From the NCBI RefSeq assembly GCF_019931195.1, contig NZ_JAIOUO010000003.1:785843-849842 (forward strand): a stretch of DNA of 64,000 nt. The letters run 5' to 3'. Below, in pieces: positions 8,574 to 17,569 of this stretch. The stretch comes from Marinobacter sp. F4216. GTDB lineage: Bacteria > Pseudomonadota > Gammaproteobacteria > Pseudomonadales > Oleiphilaceae. Within the stretch, counting starts at the first letter, position 1. Every line of letters begins with the position of its first letter. Below the pieces are notes generated by a model, which saw only the letters and a list, made by a program, of their open reading frames with translations, searched no databases and had not been told where the DNA came from. Both the position numbers and the translations under genes were made by a program.

Positions 8574-9614
8574 ATGACGATTGATCACACCCTTTTCGAC
8601 ACGGCCTCAGACTGGCTCGCGCATACCCTTGAGCACGCCTCGAAAGACATTACGGAAACCCATACGCAACTGGCCGACGGCACCCGGATTAACCGCAAGG
8701 CACTGGGCGTTCTGGAAGTCATCCCGCCAGCGGACAGACCAAACCCCAACAATGAAGCCCTGATCATCTCCGCAGGTGTACACGGTAACGAAACCGCTCC
8801 GATTGAAGTACTGAACGGTCTGGTCAGTGAGTTGCTGAACGGCGAATGGCAGGTGGCCTGCCCGCTGCTGCTGATACTGGGCAACCCGCCAGCCATGGTC
8901 CAGGGTGATCGATTTACCGAAGCGAACATGAACCGGCTGTTCCATGGCGCCCACGGCAAACCGGAGTACCAAGGGCTACCCGAGGCGGGCCGGGCCAAAC
9001 AGCTCGAAGACTTCTGCCGGGATTTCGCCAGCCGCCATGAGGGTGCCCTGAACCACTACGACCTGCACACCGCAATCCGGCCTTCACAAAGGGAGAAGTT
9101 CGCCCTGTATCCGTTTGTGGAAGGCCGCAACGCGCCCAAGGACCAGTGCGACTTCCTGCTGGAAGCCGACGTGGACACCCTGCTGCTGCAACACAAAGAG
9201 GGCACCACGTTCTCATCCTTCACGTCCTCCCAGCTGGGTGCCGAGAGTTTCACTATCGAACTGGGCAAGGTCCGCCCGTTCGGCGAGAACGACCTGAACC
9301 GCTTCACCGGCATCCGGGATGCCCTGCGCCGCCGTTTCCGGGGCCAGCCGGCACCCGCCCAGGACAGCGACCGGATGACGGTATTCAAGGTGGTCTTTGA
9401 AATTCTGAACACCGGCGACAGCTTCCAGTTCCACATTCCGGACGATGTCGCCAACTTCACCGAGTACGCCACCGGCGAGGTGATCTGGGAAGACAACGAA
9501 ACCAGCTACCGGGTAGGCGACATTCCGGAATCCATCGTCTTCCCGAACCGCAAGGTGCCGGTTGGCCAACGGGTAGGACTGCTGATCAGGCCCCTCGGTA
9601 ACGAGCAAGCCTGA
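8574..9614 (+). CDS. astE: Succinylglutamate desuccinylase
   Basis: This 346-residue zinc hydrolase of the AstE/AspA family cleaves N-succinylglutamate to glutamate and succinate, the last step of the arginine succinyltransferase pathway. The zinc ligands are visible as H70 and E73 in GVHGNET and H165 in DLHTAIR. The substrate-carboxylate region NMNRLFHG is present. Length matches the family. The start has GGGGACG upstream. Unlike Pseudomonas, where aruE closes the aru operon, it sits here beside the transporter, 34 kb away from aruCFGDB. Confidence 0.95.
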   Translation: MTIDHTLFDTASDWLAHTLEHASKDITETHTQLADGTRINRKALGVLEVIPPADRPNPNNEALIISAGVHGNETAPIEVLNGLVSELLNGEWQVACPLLLILGNPPAMVQGDRFTEANMNRLFHGAHGKPEYQGLPEAGRAKQLEDFCRDFASRHEGALNHYDLHTAIRPSQREKFALYPFVEGRNAPKDQCDFLLEADVDTLLLQHKEGTTFSSFTSSQLGAESFTIELGKVRPFGENDLNRFTGIRDALRRRFRGQPAPAQDSDRMTVFKVVFEILNTGDSFQFHIPDDVANFTEYATGEVIWEDNETSYRVGDIPESIVFPNRKVPVGQRVGLLIRPLGNEQA

Positions 9615-9632
9615 TCAGACAGACGATCAGGC
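9609..9632. terminator. Candidate short terminator between convergent astE and RND gene
   Basis: The 8-bp arms GCCTGATC (9609-9616) and GATCAGGC (9625-9632) surround an 8-nt loop and overlap the stop codons of both convergent genes. There is no clear U-tract, so termination strength is uncertain. Confidence 0.45.
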
Positions 9633-12600
9633 AGGAGCGTTCACCGGCTGTGGTACACGGGTGCTGATGACCTTGCTGCACAAGGCAGGGATCATCAGCA
9701 GCGTGAGCATGGTGGACGCCAGCAGGCCGGAGATAATGGCCCAGGCCATGGGCGGCCAGAGAGTTGAACTGGAGAAGGCCAGCGGCAAGAGTCCGGCAAC
9801 GGTCGTCGCCGTGGTCAGCAATATCGGCCGGGTTCTCTGCTCGACGGCGATGCGCACCGCATCCCGAATCCCCTTACCTTCCGTCAGTTTCCGGTCCATC
9901 ACATCCAGCAAGACAATGGCGTTGTTCACCACGATGCCCACCAGGGCAATCACCCCCAGCATCGACTGGAAGCCAAAGGGCGAGCCGGACAGCACCAGCC
10001 CGGGAATAATGCCCACGGCAGCCAGTGGCACCGTCAGCAGAATAATGCCCACCCGGCGGAACGAGTTGAACTGCAGCAGCAGGAAGAACAGCAGCAGAAG
10101 CACGCCAATGGGTGCGGCAGTGAGCAGTGCGGTGTTGGCATCGCCGGATCCTTCTGCATCGCCACCCAGTTCCATCCGTGTCCCGCCGGGCAACGGATTG
10201 CTCTCCAGCCCCCGGTTGAGGCCATCCAGTGCCTGACTGAAACTGTAACCGGTCAGCAGGTTGGCGGTGACCGTATTGGTCCGCACGCCATCCCGCAGGT
10301 AGCGCACCGCTGGCTCCCAGATGGTGTCCACCGAGGCAATGGCCGACAGGGGCACCGCATCGCCACGGTCGTTGTAGATGTTCACAGACAACAGGCGGGA
10401 CAAGGGTAACGCCGTGCCTTCACGGGACCGAAGGACCAGTGGGATCGGATCGTCTTCCTGCCGGTAACGCTCAGCAACCACCCCGAAACTCTGCCCATAC
10501 AGGCTCTGGGCCACATCGGCACGGGTCAGCCCGTAACGAGCTGCCGAGGCATCATCCACATTGATCGCGATACTGGGCACACCCAGGTCGATGTCATTGC
10601 GGACATCCGCCGTGCCTTCCACATTCCGAAGGATTGAAAACACCTGCTCCACCGCCCGGGTGCGAACCGCGTCATCCGGATGGTAGAGCCGGATCTCGAC
10701 CGGTGCCGCCCGGGGAGGCCCCTGCCCCAGTATGCTGACACTCACATCCAGTTCGGGCATGTCCTCCTTCACGAAGGCTCTTACCCATTCCATCATTACC
10801 GCGGTATCTTCCAGGGCCGGGGTGCGCACAACCAGTCTCGCCCGGTTCGGTGCCTGGGGCGCACGCTGCAGATTGTAATAGAACGCCGGGCCTGAAAAGC
10901 CAACAAACCGATGCACTTCCAGGGCATCCGGCTGGGTCCGGATAGCACGCTCAAGCTTGGCCGCAGCCTCGGCCGTGCGCTCCTGGTCCGTCCCCTCGGG
11001 CATGTACATTTCGACAATCACCCGAGGCCGATCAGCATTCGGGAAAAACTGTTTCGCCATAAACGGCGCCATGGCCATGCTCACGACAACCAGCAGACCA
11101 CCAACGGCGATCAGCCGGCTGGGGTAACGAGCCACCAGCTGGCCAAGAAACACCGCCAGCCCGGCCAACCGATCCTTGCCAGTCTGCGCTCTGGGCTTCA
11201 GGAAGCGCACCGCCAGCAGGGGAACCGCGGAAATAGCCAGCAGGTAGCTCACCGACAGAGTCAGCATGATCATGACCGGGATACCCCGGGTAAAGTCGGC
11301 GGTGCCCCCGGTCGCTAGCAACAAGGGTGCAAAGGCTGCCAGTGTGGTGGCGGTAGAGGCGCCCAGCGGTCCGGCCAACTCCGCAATAGCGGTCTTCAGG
11401 GCATCCAGGCGTGCCATGCCAGCTTCCAGATGCCCCTGAATGTTCTCGACGATGACAATGGCGTTGTCGATGAGAATGCCCAGCGAGATGACCATACCGA
11501 TCACCGCAATCTGATGCAGAACCCCGCCGCCGAGGTCGTAAAGCCCGACGCTGATCATGGCCACCATGGGCAGAATGGACGCCACCAGCAGCCCCATGCG
11601 AATGCCCATACCAAGGAACACCACGGTCACGATGATCATCACCGAGAACAGCAGGCTCCAGGCCAGGTTATCCAGGCGGTCTTCCACCTTGTCCGGCTGG
11701 AAAAACATTTCCCTAATGTCGTAAGGCTCAAACTCTGACCGGATCAGGTCCAGTCGCTCACGGACCCGCTCACCAAAGCGGATGGCATCGGTACTGCCCT
11801 CCTCCATGATGAGGTTTACCAGCACCACTCGCTCACCGTCGAACCAGGTTTCCGGCTGCCTGGGCTCGACCGGCCCACGCCAGACTTCGGCGGCGGCAGC
11901 CAGGGGCACCTGGGAGCCATCCGGCAATTCGATGGGCGTGGCCCGAATGGCCTCGATATCGGCAAATTCGCTGTTCGGCAGTACCGACAGGCGGCGGCCG
12001 TCCACCACCACAAAACCACCCGGAATGGTCTGGTTCCGTCGCGCCAGGGTGTCCATCACCCGTGTGGGTGAAATACCCAGCCGATACAGGGCGGCGTCAT
12101 CCAGCGCCAGGGTAATCTGCTCGTCCGCATCGCCATCCAGTTCGATCCGGGACACGCCCTGAATGTCCAGCAATTCCTGTTTCAGACGTTCAGCAACGGA
12201 GGACAGCTCTGTCACCGAGGGCGAGCCACCAACCGCCAGCACGATGGCCGGGATATCAATGAGCCGGTCATCCAGGGACATCTGGCCGACGTCATCGGGG
12301 AAGTCCTGACGGGCACGATCCATGGCAAGGCGCACCCGGTCCCAGGCGGCATCGGTTTCGTAGATGTCGTCATGCAGACGCACCCGGACAAGGGCAACGC
12401 CGGTGCGGGCGGTACCCTGGGCAAAGTCGACCTCTTCGACCTGACGAAGTTCATCCGCCAGGGGACGCATGACCAGACGCTCGACCGCATCCGCGCTGGC
12501 GCCGGGGTAGCTGACCGTGACCATACCGGCCCGGTAAGGGAATGAGGGATCTTCCTGCCGGGGCATGGTGACGTAAGCCGCAATCCCCAGCAGGCAGAGC

Positions 12601-12653
12601 ATGGTGACCACCATGCCCAGCAGGCGCTGACAGCGGAGAAGGTAACGGACCAT
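9627..12653 (-). CDS. RND-family efflux transporter, inner membrane subunit
   Basis: This 1008-residue pump of the AcrB/HAE1-like superfamily has twelve transmembrane segments in the usual 1+5+1+5 arrangement, with two large periplasmic loops. The core motifs include GMVISLGILIDNAIVIVENIQGHLE, with the Asp that carries protons, and GVIALVGIVVNNAIVLLDVMDRK in the second half. It is shorter and more divergent than AcrB, closer to the VexF/MexK-like class often annotated only as 'efflux RND permease'. The substrate is unknown. Its ATG shares one base with the stop of the membrane fusion gene, so the two are coupled. No outer membrane TolC-type partner is in the window. Confidence 0.9.
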   Translation of the reverse strand: MVRYLLRCQRLLGMVVTMLCLLGIAAYVTMPRQEDPSFPYRAGMVTVSYPGASADAVERLVMRPLADELRQVEEVDFAQGTARTGVALVRVRLHDDIYETDAAWDRVRLAMDRARQDFPDDVGQMSLDDRLIDIPAIVLAVGGSPSVTELSSVAERLKQELLDIQGVSRIELDGDADEQITLALDDAALYRLGISPTRVMDTLARRNQTIPGGFVVVDGRRLSVLPNSEFADIEAIRATPIELPDGSQVPLAAAAEVWRGPVEPRQPETWFDGERVVLVNLIMEEGSTDAIRFGERVRERLDLIRSEFEPYDIREMFFQPDKVEDRLDNLAWSLLFSVMIIVTVVFLGMGIRMGLLVASILPMVAMISVGLYDLGGGVLHQIAVIGMVISLGILIDNAIVIVENIQGHLEAGMARLDALKTAIAELAGPLGASTATTLAAFAPLLLATGGTADFTRGIPVMIMLTLSVSYLLAISAVPLLAVRFLKPRAQTGKDRLAGLAVFLGQLVARYPSRLIAVGGLLVVVSMAMAPFMAKQFFPNADRPRVIVEMYMPEGTDQERTAEAAAKLERAIRTQPDALEVHRFVGFSGPAFYYNLQRAPQAPNRARLVVRTPALEDTAVMMEWVRAFVKEDMPELDVSVSILGQGPPRAAPVEIRLYHPDDAVRTRAVEQVFSILRNVEGTADVRNDIDLGVPSIAINVDDASAARYGLTRADVAQSLYGQSFGVVAERYRQEDDPIPLVLRSREGTALPLSRLLSVNIYNDRGDAVPLSAIASVDTIWEPAVRYLRDGVRTNTVTANLLTGYSFSQALDGLNRGLESNPLPGGTRMELGGDAEGSGDANTALLTAAPIGVLLLLFFLLLQFNSFRRVGIILLTVPLAAVGIIPGLVLSGSPFGFQSMLGVIALVGIVVNNAIVLLDVMDRKLTEGKGIRDAVRIAVEQRTRPILLTTATTVAGLLPLAFSSSTLWPPMAWAIISGLLASTMLTLLMIPALCSKVISTRVPQPVNAPA

Positions 12654-13732
12654 CAGTGCACCTCCACCCGATCCCCGTCGGTCAGACGGGTCATGCCGGC
12701 GTAGACCACCTGGTCGCCCGGAACCAGAAAGTCGGAACTGACCAGGGCACGCTCGCCCAGAATCCGATCCACGGTGACCGGAACCCGAAGAGCCTGGCCA
12801 TCACGAACCCGGAACACCCCCGTGCCCTCTGCCGTTCGGGTCACCGCCACCAACGGTACGGATGCAGCGGCAGTACCCTCGGGCGTAATGCCCACTTCCA
12901 CCGGCTCACCCGGTTCCAGGGAATCGACCGGCAGGCTGACCAGTATCGGGTGGAGTTCACCGCGAATGGCTCCGGCCTGGGCGATTTCCAGTACCGAACC
13001 GGTGAGCACCGGCAGGCTTCGATCCTGTACGGACCAGATGGATAACTCCTGCCCAAGGGCAACGTGATCCAGCAAATAGGCAGGCACCCGGACCTCGACT
13101 TCCCTGCCCTGGGGTGAGGACAGCCGCATCACCGGCTGGCCGGCCGCCACAAATTCGTCCCGCTCCACCAGCAACGCTTCCACCCGGCCGGCAAACGGGG
13201 CCCGCAGAGTGCTTTCTTCCAACAGCTGCGTGGCTTCTGCGAGCGAGGCTTTGGCCGTTGCCACGCTCGCTTTCAGGGCATCCCGGCGAGCGGCAATCTG
13301 TTCCAGGCTCTGTTCGGAAACCACGCCCCGCTCATGCAGGCGATTTGAACGCAACCACTCCCGACGAGCCTGTTCGTACTGCGTATTCAGCTCTGCCAAC
13401 CGGGCCTTTGCCGAGTCCCGCGCAGGCGCCAATGCCGGGCTATAGACTTGAGCCAGCACATCACCCGCCGCCACTTTCTGCCCCAGCTCGACCGCCTGCT
13501 CTTCCAGCCGTCCACTGACCTGGAAGGTCAGCGTTGCCCGCTGGCTGGCCCGAACAATGCCGGAAAACCTCAGGGGCACACCCGCGGACTCACCCCCAGT
13601 CACTTCCGCGACCCGCACCGTTACCGCCTCAGGCGTCGACCCCGCACTGACATCACCAGCCTTGCAGCCGGCGAGTATCCACGGAAACACAATCAGAAGG
13701 GTTGCAGCGTAAAGTTTGGCTCGTGGTTTCAT
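12653..13732 (-). CDS. RND efflux periplasmic adaptor (membrane fusion lipoprotein)
   Basis: This 359-residue adaptor starts with a lipoprotein signal; LAGC gives lipidation at C23. Domains in order are a barrel-sandwich half (VSGRLEEQAVELGQKVAAGDVLAQV), an alpha-hairpin rich in Ala/Glu/Arg (about residues 90-150), the second lipoyl-like half (STLRAPFAGRVEALLVERDEFVAAGQPVMRLSS) and a beta-barrel. It links the RND pump to an outer membrane channel. The ATG at 13732 has AAGGA about 7 nt upstream and gives a clean signal peptide; a longer reading frame extends upstream but lacks support. It is divergent from a TetR gene that probably represses it. Confidence 0.9.
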   Translation of the reverse strand: MKPRAKLYAATLLIVFPWILAGCKAGDVSAGSTPEAVTVRVAEVTGGESAGVPLRFSGIVRASQRATLTFQVSGRLEEQAVELGQKVAAGDVLAQVYSPALAPARDSAKARLAELNTQYEQARREWLRSNRLHERGVVSEQSLEQIAARRDALKASVATAKASLAEATQLLEESTLRAPFAGRVEALLVERDEFVAAGQPVMRLSSPQGREVEVRVPAYLLDHVALGQELSIWSVQDRSLPVLTGSVLEIAQAGAIRGELHPILVSLPVDSLEPGEPVEVGITPEGTAAASVPLVAVTRTAEGTGVFRVRDGQALRVPVTVDRILGERALVSSDFLVPGDQVVYAGMTRLTDGDRVEVH

Positions 13733-13810
13733 GGCTCGTCCTTTCATCCCTGCTCTGTTCGGTGGCGAATGCCCTCTCCGTCGGACACCCGAATGAATAT
13801 TCGGACATGA

Positions 13811-13835
13811 TGTCACTTATTGACACCTTGTCAAT
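13811..13835. promoter_or_regulatory. Overlapping TetR-type palindromes and tetR promoter
   Basis: ATTGACA-CCT-TGTCAAT (13819-13835) is a perfect 7+3+7 palindrome, overlapped by TGTCA-N5-TGACA (13811-13825). The same bases supply a TTGACA -35 box (13820-13825). TATTTA at 13842-13847, 16 bp further, is a fair -10 box for the regulator gene. A repressor bound here would block its own promoter and probably the divergent efflux promoter. Confidence 0.65.
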
Positions 13836-13896
13836 GTTCAGTATTTAATCTATTCAACTAAAATTCCGAACAATCGCAGTAAAACGGACGCATTCC

Positions 13897-14532
13897 ATGA
13901 CCGATACCCTGAAAACCCGCCGGGAACGAGAAAAGCAGGCCCGCTACGACGCCATTCTGGACGCGGCAGAACTCGTGTTTTCTGAAAAGGGGTACGAACG
14001 CACGTCTATGGACGATATCGCCCGCACAGCGAGCCTGAGCCGGGCGTTGTTGTATGTGTACTTCAAGGACAAGGCGGCAATACAGCGGGGCATCATGGTC
14101 AGGGCCGGGCACAGCCTGTTCCGGAGATTTGAAGAGGCGAGACAGACCGCCGATAACGGCCTGGATCAGGTTCGGGCGATTGGAGAGTCCTACTATCGCT
14201 TCTATCTGGAGGAATCGGACTATTTCTCGGCGCTGACGACGGCGTCAACCGCCATGGCAGATGCCGACGAGAACCAGGCTGAAGCAATGCTCTGCTCCGA
14301 ATCCGATCTGATGGAGCTTATGGCGGGAGCCATTGAACAGGGGCTTGAGGACGGCACGATCAACCGAGAGCGCATCACCAACCCCCTCCAGACCGCCCTG
14401 TATCTGCGCGGTGCCCTCCACGGGGTCATTCTTCTCTGCCAGTCGGAAATGGGCGAAGGCAATCCGGACTTTCCCGCCGAGCAGCTGATCCGCCACACGA
14501 TCGATATGCTGACGTCGTCGATCTCCGCCTAG
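13897..14532 (+). CDS. TetR/AcrR-family transcriptional regulator
   Basis: This 211-residue regulator has an N-terminal TetR helix-turn-helix (ILDAAELVFSEKGYERTSMDDIARTASLSRALLYVYFKDKAAI, residues about 17-60) and a C-terminal helical ligand-binding domain without recognisable specificity motifs. It is divergent from the RND efflux operon, with overlapping palindromes in the 164-bp gap, the standard layout of a local efflux repressor. The inducer is unknown. Confidence 0.88.
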   Translation: MTDTLKTRREREKQARYDAILDAAELVFSEKGYERTSMDDIARTASLSRALLYVYFKDKAAIQRGIMVRAGHSLFRRFEEARQTADNGLDQVRAIGESYYRFYLEESDYFSALTTASTAMADADENQAEAMLCSESDLMELMAGAIEQGLEDGTINRERITNPLQTALYLRGALHGVILLCQSEMGEGNPDFPAEQLIRHTIDMLTSSISA

Positions 14533-14628
14533 CGCGGTTTAATCCGGAACAGGCCGGAATTGCGGCAGGTTCGCGCCGAACAGATCCAGGCTACCGGGGA
14601 TGATTCAACGACCCCCCGCCGAGAGATA

Positions 14629-15183
14629 TCAGAGTTTTGGTGGCGTTAACGCAGACACCAGCACACAGGTTTCTTCGAACGGGTTGCGGAAGCGATGTGG
14701 TCGGGTGGTTTCGAAGTAGTAACCGTCGCCGGGCTCCAATACGTAATCCTGGCCGTCAATGGTCAGCTCCAGCTTTCCGGAGATGATCAATCCGGCTTCC
14801 TCTCCCTCGTGCTCAAATAGCTCTCGTCCGGTATCGGAGCCCGGCGGATAGCGCTCTTCCATGAAGGCCATTTTTCGGTTTGGAAAGTTGTTGCCGACAA
14901 GCTTCCAGAGAATACCGTCTTCGGCATCAATAGACTGCATCTCATCCCGGCGATACACCACGGGCGCCGAGGGATGTTCGGTTTCCTCGGTCATGAAGAA
15001 ATCGAGTAACGAAATGGGGATGCCTGACAGGACTTTTTTGAGCGAGCCGACGCTCGGTGAGACCTTGTTCTTTTCGATCATGGAGATCATTGAGTTGGTG
15101 ACACCAGCTCGTTTGGCCAGCTCTCGTTGTGAAAGCCCAGCGGCTTGGCGCACGGCGCGCAGCTGGCTACCTACATCATCCAA
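14629..15183 (-). CDS. puuR: XRE-cupin transcriptional regulator, PuuR-like
   Basis: This 184-residue regulator has an N-terminal XRE helix-turn-helix (LRAVRQAAGLSQRELAKRAGVTNSMISMIEKNKVSPSVGSLKKVL) and a C-terminal cupin (FEHEGEEAGLIISGKLELTIDGQDYVLEPGDGYYFETTRPHRFRN). The same architecture and spacing occur in E. coli PuuR, the putrescine-responsive repressor of the puu genes. The start is a TTG at 15183, chosen because AAGGAG lies 8-9 nt upstream and no other start fits the domain. It is divergent from a puuB-type oxidase, with a PuuR-like box in between, and similar boxes recur in the polyamine island. Confidence 0.85.
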   Translation of the reverse strand: MDDVGSQLRAVRQAAGLSQRELAKRAGVTNSMISMIEKNKVSPSVGSLKKVLSGIPISLLDFFMTEETEHPSAPVVYRRDEMQSIDAEDGILWKLVGNNFPNRKMAFMEERYPPGSDTGRELFEHEGEEAGLIISGKLELTIDGQDYVLEPGDGYYFETTRPHRFRNPFEETCVLVSALTPPKL

Positions 15184-15264
15184 CGGCTTGCTCCTTTCCC
15201 AATTCGTGAAGTGATTTTCTATCGGTCAGCACGATTTCAATTGACCAAAATCAAGAACGGTTGT

Positions 15265-15279
15265 CAATAATAATTAACA
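15265..15279 (+). promoter_or_regulatory. PuuR-like box in the puuR/puuB1 intergenic region
   Basis: CAATAATAATTAACA matches 11 of 15 positions of the E. coli PuuR box AAAATATAATGAACA (consensus recalled from the literature). It lies in an AT-rich part of the divergent region, 86 bp before the oxidase start. Confidence 0.45.
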
Positions 15280-15360
15280 ATTATGCCTTGTTATCCCACA
15301 TAGCTTTGTTAAGATCGCTCAAAATATTCACCAGTCCCTGCAGTAAAAATCGGCCGAGAG

Positions 15361-16659
15361 ATGATGCTGAACCCAAAGACCCATCGCCCCACCTATCCCG
15401 ACTCCTACTATGCCGCCAGTAAAAATCTGAACCTGAACCTCTCCAGCCTGGCGGAGGACATTCAGACAGAAATCTGCGTCATCGGCGGCGGATTCAGCGG
15501 CGTGAATACCGCCCTGGAACTGGCGGAGCGCGGCCACAAGGTTGTCCTGCTCGAAGCCTACCAGATCGGCTGGGGCGCCACCGGGCGGAACGGCGGGCAG
15601 ATGATCCGGGGCATTGGCGAGGATGTCGACAAGTTTGAAAACCAGATCGGACGCTCCGGTGTTGATTCCATCAAGAAGATGGGACTGGAAGCCGTCGACA
15701 TTGTGCGCGAACGCATCAAACGCTACGACATCAACTGCGATCTGGTCATGGGCTACTGTGATGTTGCCCACAAGCCCCGCCAACTGAAGGCCCTGGAAGA
15801 AGACAAGGCCTGGCTCGAAAGCATGGGCTATACGCACGAAGTTCGCATGGTTCAAAAGGAAGAGCTGCACACCATTGTCGGCTCCGACAACTACGTCGGC
15901 GGCATGGTGGACATGGGCAGCGGCCACCTGCATCCATTGAACCTGGTTCTTGGCGAAGCAAAAGCGGCCATGGACTGCGGTGCTCAGTTATTTGAACAGT
16001 CGGCGGTCACCGAGATTGAGTACGGCCCAACCGTTCACGTGAAAACAGCCAGTGGCTCGGTTCGCTGCGACAAACTGATTATCTGCGGCAACGCCCACGT
16101 CGCGGGCCTCAACCCCAAGCTTGAAGGTCGGGTCCTGCCGGCCGGCAGCTACGTGATTGCCACCGAGCAATTGCCCGAAGATCTGGCGCGGAAACTCCTG
16201 CCGCAGAACATGGCCGTCTGCGACCAGCGGGTGGCTCTGGACTACTACCGCCTCAGTGCCGACAACCGCCTGATCTTCGGCGGCCTGTGCAACTATTCCG
16301 GCCGCGATCCCGCCTCCATTGTCGGCGCCCTGAAACCGAACATGGACAAGGTCTTTCCCTATCTCAAGGACATCAAGGTCGACTACCAGTGGGGAGGCAT
16401 GATCGGTATCGGCGCCAATCGTATGCCGCAGATCGGCCGCCTGATGGAAAACGTCTACTTTGCCCAGGCCTATTCCGGCCATGGCATCAATGCGACGCAT
16501 ATGGCGGCGCGAGTGATTGCTGAGCACATCGCGGGTGAGTCCGACCGGATGCTGACGTTTGAAAGCATCCATCACATGCGCTTCCCTGGCGGCCGGAGAT
16601 TCCGCTCGCCGCTGCTGGCTGTCGGGATGCTCTACCATCGGGCGAAAGATCTGGTCTGA
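15361..16659 (+). CDS. puuB: FAD-dependent oxidoreductase, gamma-glutamylputrescine oxidase-like (PuuB paralogue 1)
   Basis: This 432-residue DAO-family flavoprotein has the N-terminal PDSYYAAS segment and the dinucleotide-binding motif VIGGGFSGVNTALELAERG (near residue 40). The PuuB hallmark GWGATGRNGGQMIRG and the C-terminal FAQAYSGHGINATHMAARVIAEH are present. PuuB oxidises gamma-glutamylputrescine to gamma-glutamyl-aminobutyraldehyde with release of ammonia and H2O2. It stands alone opposite puuR, not next to a puuA. With four such genes in the window, each may serve a different polyamine adduct, so the exact substrate is open. Confidence 0.82.
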   Translation: MMLNPKTHRPTYPDSYYAASKNLNLNLSSLAEDIQTEICVIGGGFSGVNTALELAERGHKVVLLEAYQIGWGATGRNGGQMIRGIGEDVDKFENQIGRSGVDSIKKMGLEAVDIVRERIKRYDINCDLVMGYCDVAHKPRQLKALEEDKAWLESMGYTHEVRMVQKEELHTIVGSDNYVGGMVDMGSGHLHPLNLVLGEAKAAMDCGAQLFEQSAVTEIEYGPTVHVKTASGSVRCDKLIICGNAHVAGLNPKLEGRVLPAGSYVIATEQLPEDLARKLLPQNMAVCDQRVALDYYRLSADNRLIFGGLCNYSGRDPASIVGALKPNMDKVFPYLKDIKVDYQWGGMIGIGANRMPQIGRLMENVYFAQAYSGHGINATHMAARVIAEHIAGESDRMLTFESIHHMRFPGGRRFRSPLLAVGMLYHRAKDLV

Positions 16660-16695
16660 GGGCGCGGGAGCGCTTTCAGCGGACTCACCAGCGCT

Positions 16696-16724
16696 GTCCG
16701 CCTCGAACACTTTTTGAGGCGGAC
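16696..16724 (+). terminator. Hairpin after puuB1, probable terminator
   Basis: The 9-bp arms GTCCGCCTC (16696-16704) and GAGGCGGAC (16716-16724) pair perfectly. The U-rich part lies in the loop rather than behind the stem, so strength is uncertain. Confidence 0.5.
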
Positions 16725-16948
16725 GGAAACACTTAAGGTCGGAAAAGTGCATGCCGTGCGCTTCAGCAACGCACCCGAGTTCTCCACGCCCATCGCAGTG
16801 ATCAATGACCGCCGCTTGCCAGGAGCTTCCTATATGGATAGGTCACGCTTGGCATATACATGACCGTCGCCGTCTCTCAAGGGTGCGCGCACAAGCCGCA
16901 CCCGATGATGCAATAAAAACCGACTTCAGAATCATTCAGTTCAGGCAC
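16725..16948. other. Non-coding stretch between the puuB1 hairpin and the pseudogene
   Basis: No open frame with a ribosome site or recognisable product was found here. Nothing repetitive stands out. It probably contains the remains of the same decayed locus as the pseudogene on its right. Confidence 0.4.
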
Positions 16949-17247
16949 CTACCAACGTAACGCTACGCCAAATTGATCCTTGGAATCCGCTTTTTTATTC
17001 CCCAGTCGAGGAGTGATAAAGCCCTGCGGTTGCGAGTCTGGCAACTGGCCTGCAAGAAGTACAGGGCCACAGCCGTCAGCGGCGAAATCGCTGGTAGAAA
17101 GAAGGTGCCACAGTCGCCCGGGCGCACGAGTTCCCAGTCTGCCTGATTGAAGGAATAGGCGCCTGCCTGCCCGGATACTCCCGCTGCAACAGCTACGGCC
17201 AGCGGAAATTTGATCCAGTGGTGCCGTTGTTCTGTTTTTCTTGTCAC
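16949..17247 (-). pseudogene. Remnant of an outer membrane protein gene (DUF1302-like)
   Basis: Reading on the minus strand from the ATG at 17247 gives a clear signal peptide (FPLAVAVAAGVSGQAGA) followed by YSFNQADWELVRPGD, similar to the start of DUF1302-type outer membrane proteins. The frame then becomes nonsense. In the neighbouring frame, the 3' end at 16949 encodes KADSKDQFGVALRW and stop, a typical aromatic-terminated last beta strand of an outer membrane barrel. So the two ends survive around a large internal deletion plus a frame change. The family is inferred from a short N-terminus only; an OprD-like porin is possible. Confidence 0.6.
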
Positions 17248-17263
17248 TGGCAGGTTTCTCCAT

Positions 17264-17569
17264 TGTTGTTATAAGTTGCTTTGCTCATTATTGGTGTACA
17301 CGATGATTGGAGGTGCCATTCATAGCACTCATAATGCCGACATTGTAGCTGGCGCCATCGAGCACACTGATCAGCCTTGAGGTTTCTGATGCATCATCAG
17401 CGCTAGCAGTGCGCCACCACTCGCTGCTACCACCACGTTCTCCCGTCGTTCTGGACACGTATCCGGCTTGTTGTTATGTTCGATCGCATTGGCCAGTATA
17501 AATAACAGACCTTCCCAAAGACGGTTTAAATAGGACAGTAAGGCGGAAATTCGAGCCACAAATGGCAAT
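17264..17569. other. Intergenic region upstream of the AraC regulator
   Basis: This is the promoter region for the AraC-family gene and, formerly, for the decayed outer membrane protein gene. No strong sigma-70 boxes, hairpins or repeats are evident by eye. Confidence 0.4.
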
